Shown: positions 1 to 7,765 of the stretch, piece by piece
Numbering within the stretch: position 1 is the first letter of the stretch
Layout of the letters: each line of letters opens with the position of its first letter
NCBI GenBank assembly: GCA_963630555.1
Contig: CAVGND010000001.1
Coordinates: 62,001 to 126,000, forward strand
Direction: 5' to 3'
Length of the DNA stretch: 64,000 nt
DNA from: CAVALG01 sp963630555
Lineage (GTDB): Bacteria > Bacillota > Clostridia > Oscillospirales > Acutalibacteraceae
Position numbers and translations under genes: made by a program
Notes under the pieces: model-generated
The model's input: the letters and a program-made list of their open reading frames with translations, nothing else
Told to the model about the DNA's origin: nothing
Databases searched by the model: none

Positions 1-598
1 TTACTTGTGTTGCTTCGTTTTTTGAAAACAAGATGGTGATATACCCGCAATTTTCCGTTGCCGACATAGCATTTGAAAAGAAACCGACCACCGGCAAGAC
101 GAGATGACGTTCTCCATCGGAGATCGTAAACATATCACCGATTCTGTAGTTTCCGCCAACTTCAAAAATATATGGCAAAAGCACACCGTCTTTTCCTTCC
201 TCCCGTGAAAGAATCTCTGTTTTCCCGACTTGTTTTTTAGCGCCTTCACCTTCCGGCAGATAGCAAAAATGCGTTGCTAATGTCTCCCCGTTATATTGAT
301 AATTCGACCACGCATAATAAATCCTGTTCATTTCTGCTTCTGCAATTTTTGATTGCTGCGATAAAATTCTGCCCGTTTCTTCCTCCAGCAGATCAATATC
401 GTCATGACAGCCGATAAAAGATACATGTTCCGCATGCAACTTATCGTGCTGCCGCACAAAATTTCCCCGATAGTCTGTAAGCAGAATCAGAAATAAATTC
501 ATCACAGCAGAAATCAAAAAAACGCAGACAACCACTAATACAATCTGACTTTTCATGTTTTGGGAAAGTGCCTTCAGAATCCCGATTCGTTTATTCAT
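1..598 (-). CDS. ABC transporter permease, FtsX/MacB-like (3' end cut by window edge)
   Basis: The minus-strand frame is open from ATG at 598 to the window edge without a stop, giving about 199 residues. It begins MNKRIGILKALSQNMKSQ, followed by a membrane segment at about residues 19-40 (VLVVVCVFLISAVMNLFLIL) and then a hydrophilic extracytoplasmic stretch. This is the N-terminal layout of FtsX/MacB-type permeases: one helix, then a large external domain, with the remaining helices beyond the window. It starts 7 nt after the ATPase gene at 606-1361, so the two are almost certainly one operon forming one exporter. The substrate (peptide, bacteriocin or lipoprotein) cannot be told. Family assignment rests on topology and neighbour rather than a signature motif. 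Confidence 0.72.
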   Translation of the reverse strand, partial: MNKRIGILKALSQNMKSQIVLVVVCVFLISAVMNLFLILLTDYRGNFVRQHDKLHAEHVSFIGCHDDIDLLEEETGRILSQQSKIAEAEMNRIYYAWSNYQYNGETLATHFCYLPEGEGAKKQVGKTEILSREEGKDGVLLPYIFEVGGNYRIGDMFTISDGERHLVLPVVGFFSNAMSATENCGYITILFSKNEATQV

Positions 599-605
599 GA
601 GTTTA

Positions 606-1361
606 TTACCTCATAGTGTCCAGAAATTGATTTACCTTATGAAATCTTTCAGGGTCATCCCCGCAATATGGTTCCAAACAAGATTCCCCCATGATCGTTC
701 CGTCTTTCAAATATAAAATACGATTTGCACGAATTGCGATTTTTATATCATGTGTCACCATAATTATACTCTGTCCGGCTCTGTTGAATGATGTCAAAAT
801 ATCCATCACCTCTTGCGAAGAATAAGAATCCAGTGCCCCTGTAGGTTCATCCGCAAAAAGCAATTCAGGCGAATTGATCAGGGCACGGACAATTCCGACT
901 CTTTGAGCCATACCTCCGGAAAGTTGGGAAGGATATTTAGTGCTCACTTCTAAGGGAATCCCTACCCGCTCCAATAATCTTTCCGCCGTATTAATTACTT
1001 GTTTTTTCTTTCCGGAACCAAGCAGCCCGCTGATCAGTATGTTGTCCATAACGTTTATGCCGGGGATCAGACAATTGTTCTGAAAAACAAATCCGCAATG
1101 ACGCCTTCGGTACTGTGCCAATTGGTTAACGGTCATTTCAGTCAGGTTTCTTCCGGATGCAAGAACTTTTCCGCCTGAGGGGATGTCTATACCTGACAAA
1201 GCGTATAAAAATGTAGATTTTCCGGATCCGCTGTCGCCCATAACGGCAGTAAAATCACCTCTGTAGAAATCAACAGTGAGGCCTCGTAAAATTTCCTGCA
1301 TTCCATATTCTGTATGAAAGGATTTCTTCAGGTGTTCTGCTCGCAAAATAATTTCGCTCAT
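606..1361 (-). CDS. ABC transporter ATP-binding protein (LolD/MacB class)
   Basis: This 251-residue cytoplasmic ATPase should power the adjacent FtsX-like permease. The Walker A motif GDSGSGKST lies at about residue 42, the Q-loop region is FVFQNNCLIPGINV, the signature is LSGGMAQRVGIVRA, and Walker B LLFADEPTGALD is followed by the H-loop MVTHD. ADEPTGALD is characteristic of the LolD/MacB/BceA group that exports or detoxifies peptides and lipoproteins. Its length is normal for the family. Translation starts at ATG 1361, with only a modest purine-rich stretch upstream. No two-component system typical of Bce modules is visible inside the window, so a bacitracin-type resistance role cannot be argued. 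Confidence 0.93.
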   Translation of the reverse strand: MSEIILRAEHLKKSFHTEYGMQEILRGLTVDFYRGDFTAVMGDSGSGKSTFLYALSGIDIPSGGKVLASGRNLTEMTVNQLAQYRRRHCGFVFQNNCLIPGINVMDNILISGLLGSGKKKQVINTAERLLERVGIPLEVSTKYPSQLSGGMAQRVGIVRALINSPELLFADEPTGALDSYSSQEVMDILTSFNRAGQSIIMVTHDIKIAIRANRILYLKDGTIMGESCLEPYCGDDPERFHKVNQFLDTMR

Positions 1362-1480
1362 CTTTTCACGATCCCTTGTAACATCGGCGTCTGCTCCATA
1401 TCCGCAAATTGCGCCTCACTTTGGCTCAGAGCCGCTTCGCAAGGCTCTGTTGCTTTCGATAATTAATTATATCATAAAGC

Positions 1481-1502
1481 AAAGGGGCATTACAACCCCT
1501 TT
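1481..1502. terminator. Short hairpin, possible terminator
   Basis: AAAGGGG and CCCCTTT form a 7-bp perfect stem around an 8-nt loop. It lies between the ABC exporter genes and the TnpV-like remnant. No long T tract follows on either strand, so termination activity is uncertain. Confidence 0.4.
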
Positions 1503-1516
1503 AGAGCCTTTAGTCG

Positions 1517-1753
1517 TTGCAATGTGAGATTAATCGACATATGCGAAAACGGCACAGGCGGTATTTGAAAGAAAATCATAAAGTGCCGTACGCCGACCTT
1601 CTCGCAAGAGGCAGATTGAATGATTATCTTGCGGATGTTGCCGCCGGAAATCGCCTGAAATATACAGGCAGCACAGCGGCACATTCTTCTCTCGACAAAT
1701 TTAATACGAAGTTTTACCTATCGAGGGTGATGTATATGTTAAAAAATTATTAA
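1517..1753 (+). pseudogene. TnpV-like transposon protein remnant
   Basis: The 78-codon frame contains MRKRHRRYLKENHKV, then LLARGRLNDYLADV, at about residues 9-42. This matches the conserved core of TnpV proteins from clostridial transposons, which run about 110-130 residues (pattern R-x-x-YLKE-x-x-K-x-x-Y-x-x-LL-x-x-G-x-L-x-x-YLAD). The upstream N-terminal part and the usual downstream helical part are missing, and the residues after LADV do not resemble the family. No good ribosome binding site precedes it. I read it as a scar of a lost mobile element between the exporter genes and the rod-shape operon. The family match is from memory of the motif only. Confidence 0.5.
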
Positions 1754-1788
1754 ATATCCGAAAAAAATAATTTTTTTGAATTTTACTA

Positions 1789-1818
1789 TTGAGAAATGAT
1801 ATTGATATGAGTTATAAT
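1789..1818 (+). promoter_or_regulatory. Sigma-A-type promoter of the mre operon
   Basis: TTGAGA at 1789-1794 and TATAAT at 1813-1818 are separated by 18 bp, about 37 bp upstream of the mreB-like start. The region is very AT-rich. This should drive mreB-mreC-mreD-PBP2. Confidence 0.6.
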
Positions 1819-1854
1819 ATTTTAAATATATAATATTTGTGAGGTTGATTTAAC

Positions 1855-2880
1855 TTGTTCACTAAAGATATTGCCATAGATCTCGGCACTTCCAATACAA
1901 CAGTTTACGCGAAGGGTAGGGGCGTTATTTTAAGCGAACCCTCAGTCGTTGCATATGATGTCCGCAGCGATATCGTTAAAGCCGTGGGTACTGAGGCTAA
2001 GGATATGATTGGCAGAACTCCCGGTTCAATTGTAGCCGTAAAACCGCTTAAGGACGGTGTAATTGCTGATTTTGACGTTACTGCCGCCATGATAAAACGT
2101 TTTATACATACTGCCATGCGAGGTTCTTTCATTTCCAAAATAAGGGTGATGGTTTGCGTTCCTTCGGGAGTTACCGAGGTTGAGAGTCGGGCTGTGTATG
2201 ATGCGGTAAGACAGGCCGGCGCCAGTGCAAATGAGATTACTATTGTCGAACAGCCTTTGGTCGGCGCTATCGGTTCGGGAATCAAGGTGGATGACGCTTC
2301 GGGTAATATGGTTGTTTTAATCGGCGGCGGAACTACAGAAATTGCCGTTGTTTCACTAAGTGACATTGTTACGGCACAATCGGTAAAAACCGCTGGTGAC
2401 CATTTTGATGAGGCAATTATAAATTACATACGGAAAAGACACAATCTTCTAATAGGCGATCGTACTGCGGAACGTATTAAATTAGACATAGGCTCTGTTT
2501 TACCTTATGAAAACGAATGTGAAGTTGAAATTAAGGGCAGAAATATCGTGGACGGTCTTCCGAAAAATGTTACGGTAACTTCCGAAGAAATACGCGATGT
2601 TATGCTTGACCTTGCATACATCATAATAGACGAAATCAAAGTAACTTTTGAAAAAACGCCACCCGAACTGGCGGCGGATATTATTGATACCGGTATAACT
2701 TTAATGGGCGGCGGCGCACTTATTCGCGGTATTGACAAATTGATTGCGGATGAAACGGGCCTTACAGTAACAGTTGCCGAAAATCCTACGGGTTGCGTTA
2801 TAAAAGGAATGGCTAAAAAGATTGAATCGAACCGCTCGTTTAACAATTATGTTTTCAGAACGTCGAAACGGTATATTTAA
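1855..2880 (+). CDS. mreB: MreB-family actin-like rod-shape protein
   Basis: This 341-residue actin-like ATPase of the MreB/Mbl family polymerises under the membrane and directs lateral wall synthesis. It has the phosphate-1 motif IDLGTSNTTVYAKG at residue 8, the EPSVVAYD strand, the VPSGVTEVESRAV segment, and the adenosine motif LMGGGALIRGID near the C-terminus. It starts at TTG 1855, supported by GAGGTTG 8 nt upstream and by homology of MFTKDIAIDLGTS to MreB N-termini. Odd point: the phosphate-2 motif, normally D-I-G-G-G-T, reads LIGGGTTE, with the acidic residue replaced by Leu (codon TTA, 2317-2319). The usual EEP motif is EQP. It heads the mre operon, so it is the likely main MreB despite this. 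Confidence 0.93.
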   Translation: MFTKDIAIDLGTSNTTVYAKGRGVILSEPSVVAYDVRSDIVKAVGTEAKDMIGRTPGSIVAVKPLKDGVIADFDVTAAMIKRFIHTAMRGSFISKIRVMVCVPSGVTEVESRAVYDAVRQAGASANEITIVEQPLVGAIGSGIKVDDASGNMVVLIGGGTTEIAVVSLSDIVTAQSVKTAGDHFDEAIINYIRKRHNLLIGDRTAERIKLDIGSVLPYENECEVEIKGRNIVDGLPKNVTVTSEEIRDVMLDLAYIIIDEIKVTFEKTPPELAADIIDTGITLMGGGALIRGIDKLIADETGLTVTVAENPTGCVIKGMAKKIESNRSFNNYVFRTSKRYI

Positions 2881-2899
2881 TTAATTTCGGTGATTTTAA

Positions 2900-3772
2900 A
2901 TGAGATTTTTCTTCAGAAGCAGAAAATTTAAAATTCTTTTAGGCTGCATTGCTGCCGTACTTGCTACGTCCGTAATTATCGGAATTATAGGCAAGGTTGC
3001 ATCGCCGGGAAGCGGAATTCTGGGCGCAATTGCAACACCTTTTCAAAAAAGCGCGGCATGGGTATCCGGTACTTTTTCGGATATATCTTCGAAACTTGTT
3101 GACGGCGAAAAAATTATGGAAGAAAACGACAATCTTAAAAATGAAAACGCCGAACTCAGCCGGAAGTTGGCTGAGTATGAAACCTCGACAGAAGAAAACA
3201 AGTTTTATAAAAATTTTTTGGAGATTAAAGAAGAGAATCCTGATTATAAATTTCAAAACGCTAAATTAATAGCCGTTGATAATTCAGATTCTTTTAAAAA
3301 TTTCACCATTGACAAGGGGCTGCTTGACGGTGTTTCGGTTAACGATCCCGTTATCTCGGAAAACGGTTTGATAGGTTATGTTAAGATTGCGGCACCGACA
3401 TATTCAAATGTTGAAACTATATTAAGTAACTGCGCTAATGTAGGCGGGATTGACAGTCGAACCGCAGATGCCGGCGTGATTACCGGCTCGGTTAAACTTG
3501 CCTCATCCAATAAAATGAATTTTCATGATCTTTCCCGCAAATGTTCGGTTACGGTCGGTGACCTGATAGTAACTTCCGGCGGAGGCATCTATCCGAAAGG
3601 GCTGCTCATAGGTAAGGTTACCGATGTTAATGTTGACAATGTGAATCAGTCGGTCTATGCCGAGGTTAAATCGCAGGTTGATCTGGATAAAGTTAAAAAT
3701 GTAATGGTTATAACATATTTTTCGGGTCAGGGTGTTTTTGCAGGCGATACGGCAACGGGGGATACAGAATGA
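2900..3772 (+). CDS. mreC: Rod shape-determining protein MreC
   Basis: MreC is a bitopic membrane protein that links MreB filaments to the periplasmic elongation machinery. This 290-residue protein has a short basic N-terminus (MRFFFRSRKFK), one membrane helix at about residues 12-33, a coiled coil at about 70-105 (EKIMEENDNLKNENAEL), and then the beta-rich MreC domain ending with the characteristic GGGIYPKGLLIGKV. It starts 19 nt after mreB and overlaps mreD by 4 nt (ATGA), so the genes are translationally coupled. Confidence 0.95.
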   Translation: MRFFFRSRKFKILLGCIAAVLATSVIIGIIGKVASPGSGILGAIATPFQKSAAWVSGTFSDISSKLVDGEKIMEENDNLKNENAELSRKLAEYETSTEENKFYKNFLEIKEENPDYKFQNAKLIAVDNSDSFKNFTIDKGLLDGVSVNDPVISENGLIGYVKIAAPTYSNVETILSNCANVGGIDSRTADAGVITGSVKLASSNKMNFHDLSRKCSVTVGDLIVTSGGGIYPKGLLIGKVTDVNVDNVNQSVYAEVKSQVDLDKVKNVMVITYFSGQGVFAGDTATGDTE

Positions 3773-4290
3773 TGAAAGAGAAAAAAGGAGCCATCCCCAT
3801 GGTTTCGTTGGTCTTTGCCGTGACATTTTTATATTATCTTCTGTTTTACGGTAATTTCGGAATTTCCCGAATCGGAAATGCAACGGTATTTTTGTTTATT
3901 CCGTTTGTCGTTTATGTAAGCATATTCCTTAACGGTTTTTTTGGCTTTTTCTTTGGCACTGCCGTAGGTTTTATGCTGGATTCCGTAAGTTCGGTTTCCC
4001 CGTGGTTCAATACGGTTACGCTTATGCTGTTCGGTGTAACCGCAGGACTGATTTCAAGATTATATTTTAACAATAATTTTCTTTCGGCAATCATAATAGG
4101 TTTTTTCTATGACATTCTGTACTTTTCCGTAAGATTTGCGGTTTTCACCCTTTCAAGCGGAGAGCGGGAATTATTGTATGCATTTGTTCAGAATGTTGTC
4201 CTTTCAACCATTTATACGGTTGTACTCGGGATAATTCCGTATCTGATTGTCAAAAAAATATCGCAAACATTTTTAACCGATGTGTTGTAA
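3769..4290 (+). CDS. mreD: Rod shape-determining protein MreD
   Basis: This 173-residue polytopic membrane protein has five to six hydrophobic segments, for example LVFAVTFLYYLLFYGNF and FFGTAVGFMLDSVSS. MreD is poorly conserved, and the call leans on its hydrophobic profile, usual length (about 160-180) and position between mreC and PBP2. The FxGxxxGFxxD segment (FFFGTAVGFMLDS) is typical. ATG ATG at 3769 overlaps the mreC stop codon. It belongs to the elongasome that positions wall synthesis. Confidence 0.9.
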   Translation: MMKEKKGAIPMVSLVFAVTFLYYLLFYGNFGISRIGNATVFLFIPFVVYVSIFLNGFFGFFFGTAVGFMLDSVSSVSPWFNTVTLMLFGVTAGLISRLYFNNNFLSAIIIGFFYDILYFSVRFAVFTLSSGERELLYAFVQNVVLSTIYTVVLGIIPYLIVKKISQTFLTDVL

Positions 4291-4323
4291 AATTCGGACT
4301 GTGCGGCAATTACATAAGGTGTA

Positions 4324-6351
4324 ATGATTATGAAATTCAGAAAAGTAAAAAAAAGAAAGGTCAGCCCGAGAACGGTTGTGCTGTTTGGCATTCTTGTGGG
4401 GATAATGGGTATCTTTGCTGTCAGAATGTTTGATTTCCAGATTGTAACCGCCTCTAAATATGCCTCTGTTTCGGGCGATACACGCACAATACAAAAAACG
4501 GTAAAAGCAGCACGCGGTGAAATTCTTGACCGATACGGACGTCCGCTTGTGGTTAATCGCGATGGGTACGACGTCATTTTTAATTACGCTGAAATTAATA
4601 TGGACAAGGTCAATGACACCATTGTTGATCTTACAAATTTATTCATTGAAAGCGACAGTGAGTGGGTTGATATTCTTCCGCTTACCGATACTTTTCCGAT
4701 TGCCTTTGACGGTGAGGATTCCGATATATCCGCCATGAAGAGCAAACTCGGACTTAACACATATGCGACGGCACGCAATTGCTATGATGAAATGGTCAGT
4801 AAGTATTCCCTTGAGGGAATGAACAGGGAACTTCAGCGCCGGGTCATGGGCGTAAGATATTCAATGGATAAATCCGATTTCTCGATTTTTACTTCATATA
4901 CGTTTGCTAAGGACATTTCCAAACAATTACTGACATATATTGAAGAGTCGTATTCATACCTTGACGGTGTGAGTGTTGATACGGTGCCATACCGCGAATA
5001 TGCCTCACCTGATATAGCACCGCATATAATAGGCGTTTTAAGTAAAATCACGTCTGAAGACTGGGAAGATTACCGTGACAAGGGGTACTCATATAACGAT
5101 ACCGTCGGGGCTTTCGGTATGGAAAAAACATTTGAAAGTTATTTGCACGGTAAAGACGGGATAATATCATATAAAATTAATAACGAAGGGAAAATAGTAT
5201 CTACCGAGGTTACCAAAGAACCTGTTCAGGGTGATACGGTTTATTCGTCTATCGACAAAAATCTTCAACGAGTTGCTCAAAATGCTTTGAAAAATACAGT
5301 TGAGGAAAGTAAATCAACAATGCCCGAAATAACCGGTGCGTCCGCGGTGGTTGTTGAGGTGAAAACAGGTCAGATATTGGCGGCGGCCAACTATCCTTCG
5401 TACAGCCTTGATACTTATTATGACGATATTGAAACTCTGCAAAATGATAAAACAGGGAAGCCGCTTAATAATCGAGCATTCAGCGGAATTTATCCTCCGG
5501 GTTCATGTTATAAGCCGCTGGTTGCTGCTGTTGGTTTGCAAACAGGTGCAATTACAGCGACAGAACACATAAATTGTGTAAAAAAATACACATATTACGA
5601 CAGCAACGGCCCTTCCTGTATGGGGCATCACGGTAATTTAAATGTAGTTGCCGCACTTTCAAAATCCTGTAACTACTATTTCTTTGAAACCGGCAGACGA
5701 ATCGGCATTGATAAAATAGATCAATATGCTAAACTTTTCGGTCTTGGAACAAAAACAGGCGATCCTGATGAAATTGATGAAAGTTCAGGCAGGCTGGCCG
5801 GGCCGGAATTCAGCGCTAAAATGGGTACTGATTGGTATGCGGGTAACACATTGCAAGCAGCGATCGGGCAGGGTGATAATGCGTTCACGCCTTTGCAGTT
5901 GGCGACATATACCGCTACAATTGCCAACAACGGTACCCGCTATCAAACAACGGTTTTGAATTCAATAAAATCTTATGATTTATCCGAAATAAAGGTAAAC
6001 CGCAACACGCCAAAAACCGTTGCCGAAGTCGGAATCAGTTCCGAAAACATGAATATCGTCAAAGAAGGTATGCTTTCCGTTACCGAAGACGGTACTGCTC
6101 GCCGCTATTTTTCGGATTACCCCATTAAAGTCGCCGGTAAAACCGGTACTGCAGAAAACGCCGGCAAAGACCACAGTGTTTTTGTTTGTTTTGCTCCGTA
6201 TGATGACCCTGAAATAGCCATTTCGGTTGTTGTTGAGCACGGTCAGTACAGTACCACTACCGGGCCTGTCGCCAAAGCCATACTTGATGAATACTTTTTC
6301 AATTCAACAACCGGAGATGTTGATAGTCAGGTTAACACCCTATTGAGATAA
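4324..6351 (+). CDS. mrdA: Penicillin-binding protein 2 (elongation transpeptidase)
   Basis: This class B PBP of 675 residues crosslinks peptidoglycan during elongation together with MreBCD and RodA. It has an N-terminal cytoplasmic basic tail and a membrane helix at about residues 18-38, a PBP dimerisation domain (KAARGEILDRYGRPL at about 60), and a transpeptidase domain. The catalytic motifs are visible: SxxK as PPGSCYKP (nucleophile Ser before C-Y-K), SxN as SKSCNYYF, and KTG as VAGKTGTAEN. The start at 4324 follows AAGGTG; a second ATG 6 nt later is equally possible. rodA is not adjacent and must lie elsewhere. Confidence 0.95.
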   Translation: MIMKFRKVKKRKVSPRTVVLFGILVGIMGIFAVRMFDFQIVTASKYASVSGDTRTIQKTVKAARGEILDRYGRPLVVNRDGYDVIFNYAEINMDKVNDTIVDLTNLFIESDSEWVDILPLTDTFPIAFDGEDSDISAMKSKLGLNTYATARNCYDEMVSKYSLEGMNRELQRRVMGVRYSMDKSDFSIFTSYTFAKDISKQLLTYIEESYSYLDGVSVDTVPYREYASPDIAPHIIGVLSKITSEDWEDYRDKGYSYNDTVGAFGMEKTFESYLHGKDGIISYKINNEGKIVSTEVTKEPVQGDTVYSSIDKNLQRVAQNALKNTVEESKSTMPEITGASAVVVEVKTGQILAAANYPSYSLDTYYDDIETLQNDKTGKPLNNRAFSGIYPPGSCYKPLVAAVGLQTGAITATEHINCVKKYTYYDSNGPSCMGHHGNLNVVAALSKSCNYYFFETGRRIGIDKIDQYAKLFGLGTKTGDPDEIDESSGRLAGPEFSAKMGTDWYAGNTLQAAIGQGDNAFTPLQLATYTATIANNGTRYQTTVLNSIKSYDLSEIKVNRNTPKTVAEVGISSENMNIVKEGMLSVTEDGTARRYFSDYPIKVAGKTGTAENAGKDHSVFVCFAPYDDPEIAISVVVEHGQYSTTTGPVAKAILDEYFFNSTTGDVDSQVNTLLR

Positions 6352-6432
6352 TAACTTTGATAACATTTTGCATATTTTTCGTGAATACATTTTCCGAGAA
6401 TTTTCAAATTTTTGAGAATGTATACAATTCCT

Positions 6433-6461
6433 TTGACATTACTGTCGGTTTGTGATAAAAT
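6433..6461 (+). promoter_or_regulatory. Near-consensus sigma-A promoter of the minD-like gene
   Basis: TTGACA (6433-6438) and TAAAAT (6456-6461) are separated by exactly 17 bp. The predicted start of transcription near 6468 lies only a few bases before ATG 6472. That argues for translation from GTG 6496, which has its own Shine-Dalgarno. The minD-like gene is therefore expressed separately from the mre operon. Confidence 0.75.
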
Positions 6462-6495
6462 AAGTTAAATAATGTGGGCAAAGGATGAACATACT

Positions 6496-7230
6496 GTGGG
6501 CAAAATTACAGTAATTCTTTCCGGCAAAGGCGGCGTCGGCAAATCAACGGTTTCTGTGGGCATTGCTTCGTCTTTTTGTATCGAAGGAAAAAAAGTTCTT
6601 TTAATAGATGCGGATGAGGGCTTGCGTTGCCTTGACCTTGTTCTTAATGTTTCCGACCGGTTGGTTTTTGATTCGTATGATGTTTCGGTTGACGGTTCCG
6701 ACGTCGGAGCGGCGATTACAAGGGTTGAAATGGCTGAGGGACTGTATCTGCTTGCTGCCCCTGCGAAACGCGGGCTTATTAACAAAAAGAAATTTGCCGA
6801 TATCATCGTATCTCTTATTGATTCGTTTGATGAGTTGATAATTGATTCGCCCGCCGGCACAGACATGGAATTATATACCTATTTGCCAAAGACTGCACGA
6901 TATGTAATAGTTACCAATACGGATATTATTTCATCGCGCGCAGCTGTGGAAATATCGAATTTACTTGATGAAATCGGCATTTCAAATTCTCTGCTGTTAG
7001 TTAACCGCTTTGATGCACGTAAAGCAAAATTTGATGGTTTTAACTTTGATACAATTGCGGATGAAACGGGAATACGCTTTATCGGTGCAGTTCCGGAAGA
7101 TTTTGAGGTAAGGGCGGCACTTAATCAGAAACGCATTTTAACATTCGGAAGAGCCTCTGCTGCTTTTTTCAGAATAACCGCAAGACTGTCGGGGCGTAAT
7201 GTACCGTTTCCCCCGATAAAGTATATTTAA
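6496..7230 (+). CDS. MinD-like septum-site ATPase (ParA/MinD superfamily)
   Basis: This P-loop ATPase of about 244 residues has the deviant Walker A SGKGGVGKST, the switch region LLIDADEGLRCLDLVLNV (compare MinD LIDTDIGLRNLD), and Walker B DELIIDSPAGTD. These place it with MinD rather than plasmid ParA. I chose GTG 6496 because AAGGATG lies at 6481-6487 at ideal spacing; ATG 6472 has no ribosome binding site. Unusual points: no minC or minE is next to it, although Clostridia normally carry minC-minD-minE here. The C-terminus (AFFRITARLSGRNVPFPPIKYI) lacks the clear amphipathic membrane-targeting helix of MinD. Its role in division placement is therefore inferred, not shown. Confidence 0.82.
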   Translation: MGKITVILSGKGGVGKSTVSVGIASSFCIEGKKVLLIDADEGLRCLDLVLNVSDRLVFDSYDVSVDGSDVGAAITRVEMAEGLYLLAAPAKRGLINKKKFADIIVSLIDSFDELIIDSPAGTDMELYTYLPKTARYVIVTNTDIISSRAAVEISNLLDEIGISNSLLLVNRFDARKAKFDGFNFDTIADETGIRFIGAVPEDFEVRAALNQKRILTFGRASAAFFRITARLSGRNVPFPPIKYI

Positions 7231-7281
7231 CCGTCACAGAACTTTTATGCATCTCTGACTTATGGAAAGGAGTGTTGCATT

Positions 7282-7680
7282 ATGAATATTGCGCTTATTG
7301 CACATGATGCAAAAAAAGAATTAATGGTTCAATTCTGCATTGCTTATTGCGGTATTTTAAGCAAGCACGAATTAATAGCCACCGGTACGACCGGTAAGAT
7401 AGTTGCCGAAGCAACGGGGCTTAATATTGCAAAGTTTTTAAGCGGTTCGCAAGGAGGCGCCCAACAAATTGCGGCAAGAATAGGATGCGATGAAATTGAC
7501 CTTGTGCTCTTCTTCCGCGACCCGATAACCGTGAAAAGTTCGGAACCGGACGAAACTGTTATATTAAGGCTTTGTGATGTCCATAATATCCCGGTTGCCA
7601 CTAATATTGCAACTGCGGAAATGTTGATCCACGGTCTTGAACGCGGTGACCTTGATTGGCGTGAGTATGTAAGAAAATAA
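7282..7680 (+). CDS. mgsA: Methylglyoxal synthase
   Basis: MgsA converts dihydroxyacetone phosphate to methylglyoxal and phosphate, a glycolytic bypass that relieves sugar-phosphate stress. This 132-residue protein shows ALIAHDAKK at the N-terminus, the phosphate-binding TGTTG, SGSQGGAQQI, and the catalytic Asp in LVLFFRDP. The end (ATAEMLIHGL) is also typical. AAAGGAGTG sits just upstream of ATG 7282. Clostridia often place mgsA after the min/rod genes, as here. It is followed by a strong terminator. Confidence 0.95.
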   Translation: MNIALIAHDAKKELMVQFCIAYCGILSKHELIATGTTGKIVAEATGLNIAKFLSGSQGGAQQIAARIGCDEIDLVLFFRDPITVKSSEPDETVILRLCDVHNIPVATNIATAEMLIHGLERGDLDWREYVRK

Positions 7681-7697
7681 AATAATATTTTTTATCG

Positions 7698-7730
7698 CTT
7701 CATTTCCCGGTAACGGGAAATGAAGGTTTT
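7698..7730 (+). terminator. Rho-independent terminator after mgsA
   Basis: CTTCATTTCCCG and CGGGAAATGAAG form a perfect 12-bp stem with a 4-nt loop, followed by GTTTTTG. It separates mgsA from hisS. Confidence 0.85.
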
Positions 7731-7765
7731 TGTGTAAAATTTAAACTAATTAAAGGATGAAAGTT

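Noticed and set aside
1..249. An 82-codon minus-strand frame at the left edge
   Set aside because: The overlapping frame from ATG 598 is open across the whole region, has a membrane segment and fits an FtsX-like permease; this one is its shadow.
7681..7765. Possible T-box leader before hisS
   Set aside because: The only structure is the mgsA terminator; there is no T-box sequence, specifier loop or room for one.
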